This document shows positions 59,852-64,000 of a stretch of 64,000 bases of DNA, piece by piece. The stretch is from Chersky-840 sp963764205 (GTDB taxonomy: Bacteria; Actinomycetota; Acidimicrobiia; Acidimicrobiales; UBA8190). The notes below the pieces were generated by a model that had not been told where the DNA came from, made no database searches, and saw only the letters and a list, made by a program, of their open reading frames with translations. Positions within the stretch are counted from its first letter, which is position 1; every line of letters begins with the position of its first letter. The stretch spans positions 1,178,001 through 1,242,000 of the forward strand of contig CAVXRN010000006.1 of the NCBI GenBank assembly GCA_963764205.1. The letters are read 5' to 3'. A program made the position numbers and the translations under genes.

Positions 59852-61375
59852 GTGACCGTCTCATTTGCCGATCTCGGGGTACACCCCGATCTTGTTGCCC
59901 GCCTGCATGCCCGCGGCTTGACCAGCCCGTTCCCTATCCAAGAGGCGACGCTCCCCGACGCACTGGCGGGTCGCGACGTCTGCGGTCGCGCCCCCACCGG
60001 CTCAGGCAAGACCCTGGCCTTCGGGTTGGCCGTCGTGAGCAGGACCAACGGGTCGAAGCCCGGCCGCCCCGGAGCGCTCGTCCTGGTGCCCACGCGCGAG
60101 CTGGCGGCACAGGTCATGCGCGAGCTCGCGTTGCTCTCGGGCCCACGTCGGGGGCGCGTGATCGCCGTCTACGGCGGAACGGGCTACGGCGCCACGCGTC
60201 AAGCGCTCGCTCGGGGTGTCGACACGGTGGTGGCCTGTCCGGGCCGTCTAGAGGACCTCGTGGCGCAAGGCGCCATCAACCTGGGTGCCGTGCGCACGGT
60301 GGTCATCGACGAAGCCGACCGCATGGCCGACATGGGGTTCTTGCCCGCGGTGCGCCGTCTCCTCGACCGCACCTCGACCGACCGGCAGGTGATGCTGTTC
60401 TCGGCCACCATGGGGCCCGAGATCGAGACACTCGTCCGCAACTATCAGTCCGATCCGGCACGCCACAACGTCGTAGACGACGACACCGACGCTTCGGACA
60501 TCGAGCATCTGTTCTGGCGCGTCGGGCGCCAGGACCGAGTGTCGGTGACCGCTGAGCTCGTCCGTGAGCACGGACGGGCGCTCGTGTTCTGTCGTACCCG
60601 GCGCGGTGCGGACCGTGTGACCGTGCAGTTGAACACCGCGGGCGTGAAGGCCCTGGCCATTCACGGCGGGAAGACCCAAGCCCAGCGGGATAGGGCGCTG
60701 GCCGCCTTCGCCGACGGCCGCGCCGGGGCGCTCGTGGCCACCGATGTGGCCGCTCGTGGCATCCACGTCGAGGATCTCCCCTGTGTGGTGCATTTCGACC
60801 CCCCTGCGGACCACACCGATTACCTGCATCGCTCGGGCCGGACCGGGCGCGCCGGGAAGACCGGCATCGTGGTCTCGCTCGTCAGTGAGGAAGAGCGGTC
60901 GGCCGTCCGCACCCTGCAACGATCTCTCGGCTTCGAGACCGTCGTGCAACCGCGGGAGGCCTCCAAGGGTGCGGCTCGTACCACGCCCGCTGCGAAGGCT
61001 GTGCCGATTGGCGCCGACGAGCCGGGGTCGGCGAGCCGACCCGGTGCCGAGCGCCGCCCGCGGCCCGCGAGCGTCAAGCCACGTCGTACCAGTGCACCCA
61101 CTCGACCCGTGTCGCGCACGGCGGGACCACGTCGGGTCGGGCACCGAGACGTCGGCCGGCGGCCCAAGGGGGCACCCGTCGGCACCGTGAGGTTCTTCAA
61201 CGCCAAGAAGGGCTACGGGTTCGTGTCCCGGTCCGACGGTGCCGGTGACGTCTTCGTCCACGCCAGCAGCATCCAGGGTCTCGGTCCGGCCGTGCTGCGG
61301 GCGGGCCAGCAGGTCTGCTTCGAGATGACGACGGGACGCAAAGGTGACGAAGCTCGCAACGTCACGGTCATCTGA
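59852..61375 (+). CDS. DEAD-box RNA helicase fused to a cold-shock domain
   Basis: 507 residues. Helicase core (about 1-370): Q-motif FPIQEATLP, motif I APTGSGKT, VPTRELA, VIDEADRM (DEAD), SATMG, then domain 2 with TDVAARGI and HRSGRTGRAG. A basic Pro/Ala/Arg linker (about 385-435) leads to a complete C-terminal cold-shock domain (VGTVRFFNAKKGYGFVSR with RNP1, DVFVHASSIQG). The domains are normally in separate proteins acting together on cold-folded RNA. GTG at 59852 has GGAG upstream. Confidence 0.93.
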   Translation: MTVSFADLGVHPDLVARLHARGLTSPFPIQEATLPDALAGRDVCGRAPTGSGKTLAFGLAVVSRTNGSKPGRPGALVLVPTRELAAQVMRELALLSGPRRGRVIAVYGGTGYGATRQALARGVDTVVACPGRLEDLVAQGAINLGAVRTVVIDEADRMADMGFLPAVRRLLDRTSTDRQVMLFSATMGPEIETLVRNYQSDPARHNVVDDDTDASDIEHLFWRVGRQDRVSVTAELVREHGRALVFCRTRRGADRVTVQLNTAGVKALAIHGGKTQAQRDRALAAFADGRAGALVATDVAARGIHVEDLPCVVHFDPPADHTDYLHRSGRTGRAGKTGIVVSLVSEEERSAVRTLQRSLGFETVVQPREASKGAARTTPAAKAVPIGADEPGSASRPGAERRPRPASVKPRRTSAPTRPVSRTAGPRRVGHRDVGRRPKGAPVGTVRFFNAKKGYGFVSRSDGAGDVFVHASSIQGLGPAVLRAGQQVCFEMTTGRKGDEARNVTVI

Positions 61376-61423
61376 GCCCGAGCAGCTCTGAGCCCGAGCA
61401 CCTCTGAGCTCAGGCCGCGCGCG

Positions 61424-61789
61424 TCAGGAAAGCGAGCTCCGCAGCTTCTCGAGGGCGCCGAGGCGACGGTCGAGTCGAGTCGGGTCATCCTTGTCCCGGT
61501 CGCGGATGCGGGTCTCGAGCAGGTCGAGTCGGGCGCGCTCGCGAACGATCAACTCGGCTCTCTCGGCGTCGGGACGTTGACGCATCGCTCGCAAGAACGC
61601 GGCGAGAGCATCGTTGGAGCGCTTCAGGTTCAGCGAGCGGGCGACGGCGGCGTAGGAGCGTCCCTCTTCGCGAAGGCGCAAGGCGTCCTCGTCGCTGCTC
61701 CCGCGGCGCGGGCCACGCGAATCCTTGCGCTCGCGATCGTTGTCGCGGTCCTGGTCTCGGGGTCGGGTCTCTCGGCCTCTGCTAGGCAT
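61424..61789 (-). CDS. Highly charged small protein with possible HTH (121 aa)
   Basis: Arg/Asp-rich first 40 residues, then DALRLREEGRSYAAVARSLNLKR, which reads like a short HTH of the kind in many actinobacterial basic proteins, then a charged helical end (RLDLLETRIRDRDKDD). Start ATG at 61789. Function unknown. Confidence 0.65.
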   Translation of the reverse strand: MPSRGRETRPRDQDRDNDRERKDSRGPRRGSSDEDALRLREEGRSYAAVARSLNLKRSNDALAAFLRAMRQRPDAERAELIVRERARLDLLETRIRDRDKDDPTRLDRRLGALEKLRSSLS

Positions 61790-62260
61790 GTGGGACCGAC
61801 CGGGTTCGTGCCCCGCCCCGCACGGAAACCGTGCAGAGGGCCTCGTCGTCGGGTGTGATCCGAGCACGACTTTTGGCAATGCCGCACCGCTGGTACGCAC
61901 CAGTGGCCATTGTTTCTCCATTCACGAGCTCACGCATCGCTCGGGAACGGCCAAATGGCAGTTGGGACCGGGTCGACTGGCCTCCATCTTATCGGGTCGG
62001 GGCCTCATACGTGATTCGATGCCGTGGCGATGACTCCCCGCAGATGCGAGCACACGGTCATGACGGGTGGTCGTCGGTGACGGCACGGTCGTCGAGTCGC
62101 GATGCGCGCCACGCGGTCGATGATGAAGGCGACCTGGTAGTGTCGAAAGGCGGGATCGGTGACGACGGACGTGCAGCACCCTGACGGGGTGTGGCAGCCC
62201 ACCATCAACCCTCGTGACTCAGAACGTCGGTGTTGATCGCGCCGTGCCGAGGAGGCTGTG
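61790..62260. other. Intergenic region before the second sigma factor
   Basis: 470 bases without a credible gene. A TAGTGT -10 (62138-62143) may drive the sigma factor with a 110-base leader. The left part is the leader of the charged minus-strand protein. Confidence 0.4.
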
Positions 62261-63199
62261 GTGCTAGCGGAACAGCGTGTCGAACGCGACCAGTCCGACA
62301 TCGTCAAGCTCTATCTGCGGGGAATCGGGCAGTATGCGCTTCTCACCAAGCTCGAGGAGAGGCAACTCGCCCAGGTGATCGACGCCGGGCGGGCCGCATC
62401 CGAGGCCGAGGCGACCGCAGCCCACCTCACGCCGGCCAGGAAACGTGAGCTCCGCCGTATCGTCGTCCGAGGCGAAGAGGCACATCAGACGTTCGTCCAA
62501 GCCAATCTCCGACTGGTCGTGTCCATCGCCAAGCGGTATCAGGCCTCGGGGCTCCCACTGCTCGACCTCGTCCAGGAGGGGAACCTGGGCTTGATCCACG
62601 CCGTCGGAAAGTTCGACTGGAACAAGGGTTTCAAGTTCTCGACCTATGCCACCTGGTGGATTCGGCAGGCCATCAGCAGGGGGATAGCCAACACCGGTCG
62701 GACCATCCGCCTGCCGTCGCACGCCGGGGACGTGCTCACCCGGATCCACTGGTCTCGTACTTCGCTCGAGCTCAAGCTCGGACGCGAGCCCACGCTGGAC
62801 GAGTTGGCCGCCGAATCCGACCTGTCGCGGGAGAAGCTCGTCGAAGCCTTGCGGTGGCGGTCTGAGCCGCTCTCGTTGTCCGAGCCACTCGGTGACGAGC
62901 GCGAAAGTGACTTCGGCGATCTGGTCGCCGACGTCAATGCGGTCTCACCGTTCGACTATGCCGCCGACTCCCTGCTGAGCGACCAGATCAACCGCCTTCT
63001 CCTCCCGCTCGACGAGCGAGAGGCCACGATCATTCGGATGCGATTCGGGCTCGACCAGAGCTCACCGCGGACTCTCGAAGAGATCGGGAAGCACTTCAAG
63101 CTCACGCGGGAGCGCATTCGTCAGATCGAGAGCAAGGCCATGTCAAAGCTCCGACACCCGTGCGTCACCAATGGTGCCCACGACCTGCTCGACGGCTGA
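62261..63199 (+). CDS. Group 2 sigma-70 factor (SigB/HrdB-like)
   Basis: 312 residues. Lacks region 1.1. Region 1.2 KLYLRGIGQYALLTKLEE, region 2 LRLVVSIAKRYQASGLPLLDLVQEGNLGL and STYATWWIRQAI, region 3, and region 4.2 FKLTRERIRQIESKAMSKL. Group 2 sigmas serve non-essential or stress programs. GTG at 62261 follows GGAGG by 5 bases. Confidence 0.95.
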   Translation: MLAEQRVERDQSDIVKLYLRGIGQYALLTKLEERQLAQVIDAGRAASEAEATAAHLTPARKRELRRIVVRGEEAHQTFVQANLRLVVSIAKRYQASGLPLLDLVQEGNLGLIHAVGKFDWNKGFKFSTYATWWIRQAISRGIANTGRTIRLPSHAGDVLTRIHWSRTSLELKLGREPTLDELAAESDLSREKLVEALRWRSEPLSLSEPLGDERESDFGDLVADVNAVSPFDYAADSLLSDQINRLLLPLDEREATIIRMRFGLDQSSPRTLEEIGKHFKLTRERIRQIESKAMSKLRHPCVTNGAHDLLDG

Positions 63200-63222
63200 G
63201 GCGATCTCGACGAGCCGCTCGG

Positions 63223-63228
63223 TACAGT
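63223..63228 (+). promoter_or_regulatory. Leaderless-type -10 (TACAGT)
   Basis: TACAGT, 6 bases, then GTG at 63235. Confidence 0.5.
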
Positions 63229-63234
63229 CAGGAC

Positions 63235-63639
63235 GTGGACCCTGACACTGCTCGGCACCGGTTGGGCTCGGCCCGGATCGGGCGTCTGGCGACCGTGACC
63301 CCTGCTCATCGAGCGCATGTGGTCCCGTGCTGTTTCGCACTGGACGCCGACACGATCTACTCGGTGGTCGACGCCAAGCCCAAGTCCACCTTCGACCTCC
63401 AGCGACTCGAGAACATCAGGTCCAACAGCACGGCGTCACTGCTCGTCGACCATTACCAAGAGGACTGGACCGGGTTGTGGTGGGTCCGAGTCGACGGGAC
63501 CGGACGGGTGGTCGACGCGGACTCCGAGCGTCAGCACGCCCTCGAGCTCCTCGAGACCAAATACGAGCAGTATCGATCCACCCCACCACCGGGACCCGTC
63601 CTCGCCATCGCGATCGATCGCTGGCGCGCGTGGCCGTGA
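63235..63639 (+). CDS. PPOX-class F420-dependent oxidoreductase (134 aa)
   Basis: Short split-barrel protein: RIGRLATVTPAHRAHVVPCCFALD, PKSTFDLQRLENIRSNSTASLLVDHY and WWVRVDGTGRVV. This matches the compact F420-binding PPOX group. GTG set by the leaderless promoter. F420 as cofactor is inferred from the family. Confidence 0.88.
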   Translation: MDPDTARHRLGSARIGRLATVTPAHRAHVVPCCFALDADTIYSVVDAKPKSTFDLQRLENIRSNSTASLLVDHYQEDWTGLWWVRVDGTGRVVDADSERQHALELLETKYEQYRSTPPPGPVLAIAIDRWRAWP

Positions 63640-63815
63640 GCAAGGCGCCGCGCTGTCCGCTGTGAGTTCGGTGTGGCGCGACTGTGGAGCGGTCGACACC
63701 GGATCGCGACACAATTCCCACGTGGGTCACAGGCTGGACTACGTGGGCGCGAAGGGCAGCAGCGCAGGCTCGATCGTGCCCTCCGACTCGCGGGGGGTTC
63801 GAAAGGAGCCCCACA

Positions 63816-64000
63816 ATGGAACCGCACAGCGATCCCGAACCCCGCAACGAATCGGAACCCCACAGTGGTCCGCCCGACGGTGCTCAGGCACTCTCCAAAC
63901 CCGCACCGGCCTATCCCGCACCGCGCCGCCGGCACCGGTTGACCAAGACGGTGGTGAGCGGACTCGCGCTCATGGGTGTCGGAGGTGTCGCCGGCGCAAT
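63816..64000 (+). CDS. N-terminus of a membrane-anchored protein (partial)
   Basis: ATG at 63816 follows AAAGGAG. 61 residues are visible: a Pro/Glu/His-rich cytoplasmic start, a basic segment (APRRRHRLTK) and the beginning of a membrane helix (VVSGLALMGVGGVAG) running off the window. The layout resembles trypsin-like or DUF-type exported proteins, but too little is present to name it. Confidence 0.7.
   Translation, partial: MEPHSDPEPRNESEPHSGPPDGAQALSKPAPAYPAPRRRHRLTKTVVSGLALMGVGGVAGA

Noticed and set aside
61374..61411. Short direct repeat after the helicase gene as a terminator
   Set aside because: The GAGCCCGAGCA-type copies are direct, not inverted, and form no convincing stem.

Overview
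This is a 64 kb window of high-GC DNA that reads as a chromosomal piece of an actinobacterium (Actinomycetota). The class is inferred only: a high-GC, non-streptomycete lineage such as Acidimicrobiia would fit. The reasons are actinobacterial-type SigA and DnaG, PPOX/F420-type flavin proteins, an AraC/VOC pair, LAxTG-type surface proteins, and many genes whose start codon lies 5-7 bases after a TANNNT -10 hexamer with no Shine-Dalgarno, which points to widespread leaderless transcription.

Layout. 1-7.1 kb: core block with the 3' end of glycyl-tRNA synthetase, pyruvate phosphate dikinase carrying a 94-residue histone-H1-like basic tail, DnaG primase and the principal sigma factor. 7.1-14.6 kb: tRNA-Asn, a CAT-anticodon tRNA, aldehyde dehydrogenase, lipoprotein, inositol-phosphatase-like enzyme, methyltransferase, PPOX protein, universal stress protein and tRNA-Val(TAC).

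14.57-28.70 kb: a 14.1 kb integrative mobilizable element inserted in tRNA-Val. It is bounded by a perfect 43-bp repeat of the tRNA 3' half (14571-14613 and 28661-28703). It carries a tyrosine integrase, an excisionase-like HTH protein, a VapBC-type toxin/antitoxin pair, a cluster of GTCACCCT repeats, an oriT-like hairpin, a MobF relaxase-helicase, a frameshifted SDR coupled to a cytochrome P450 whose 5' end was removed at an IS30 element, a second tyrosine recombinase bracketed by inverted 15-mers, and small cargo genes (DUF3024, DUF1841). No T4SS or coupling-protein gene is seen, so transfer would need help in trans.

28.7-38.2 kb: cyclase/hydrolase fusion (frameshifted), YdeI-like protein, aldo/keto reductase, arylsulfatase remnant, DUF1059, AraC-VOC pair, and a PspC-MMPL operon divergent from a TetR gene with paired palindromic operators. 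38.3-42.7 kb: overlapping three-gene catabolic operon of Baeyer-Villiger-type monooxygenase, double-Rossmann SDR and amidohydrolase. 42.8-48.2 kb: lipoprotein, small regulators, and a MarR gene divergent from a mitochondrial-type aconitase across two palindromes.

48.2-51.4 kb: two divergent paralogous surface proteins that both end in an LAxTG-like motif, a membrane helix and a basic tail finishing WFLGR. 51.6-55.2 kb: sulfur operon of cysteine dioxygenase, rhodanese, O-acetylhomoserine sulfhydrylase and homoserine O-acetyltransferase behind one operator-overlapped promoter. 55.2-64 kb: pilin-like protein, UBP zinc finger, DMT transporter plus UPF0104 protein, PPOX proteins, a DEAD-box helicase fused to a cold-shock domain, a group-2 sigma factor, and the start of a membrane-anchored protein.
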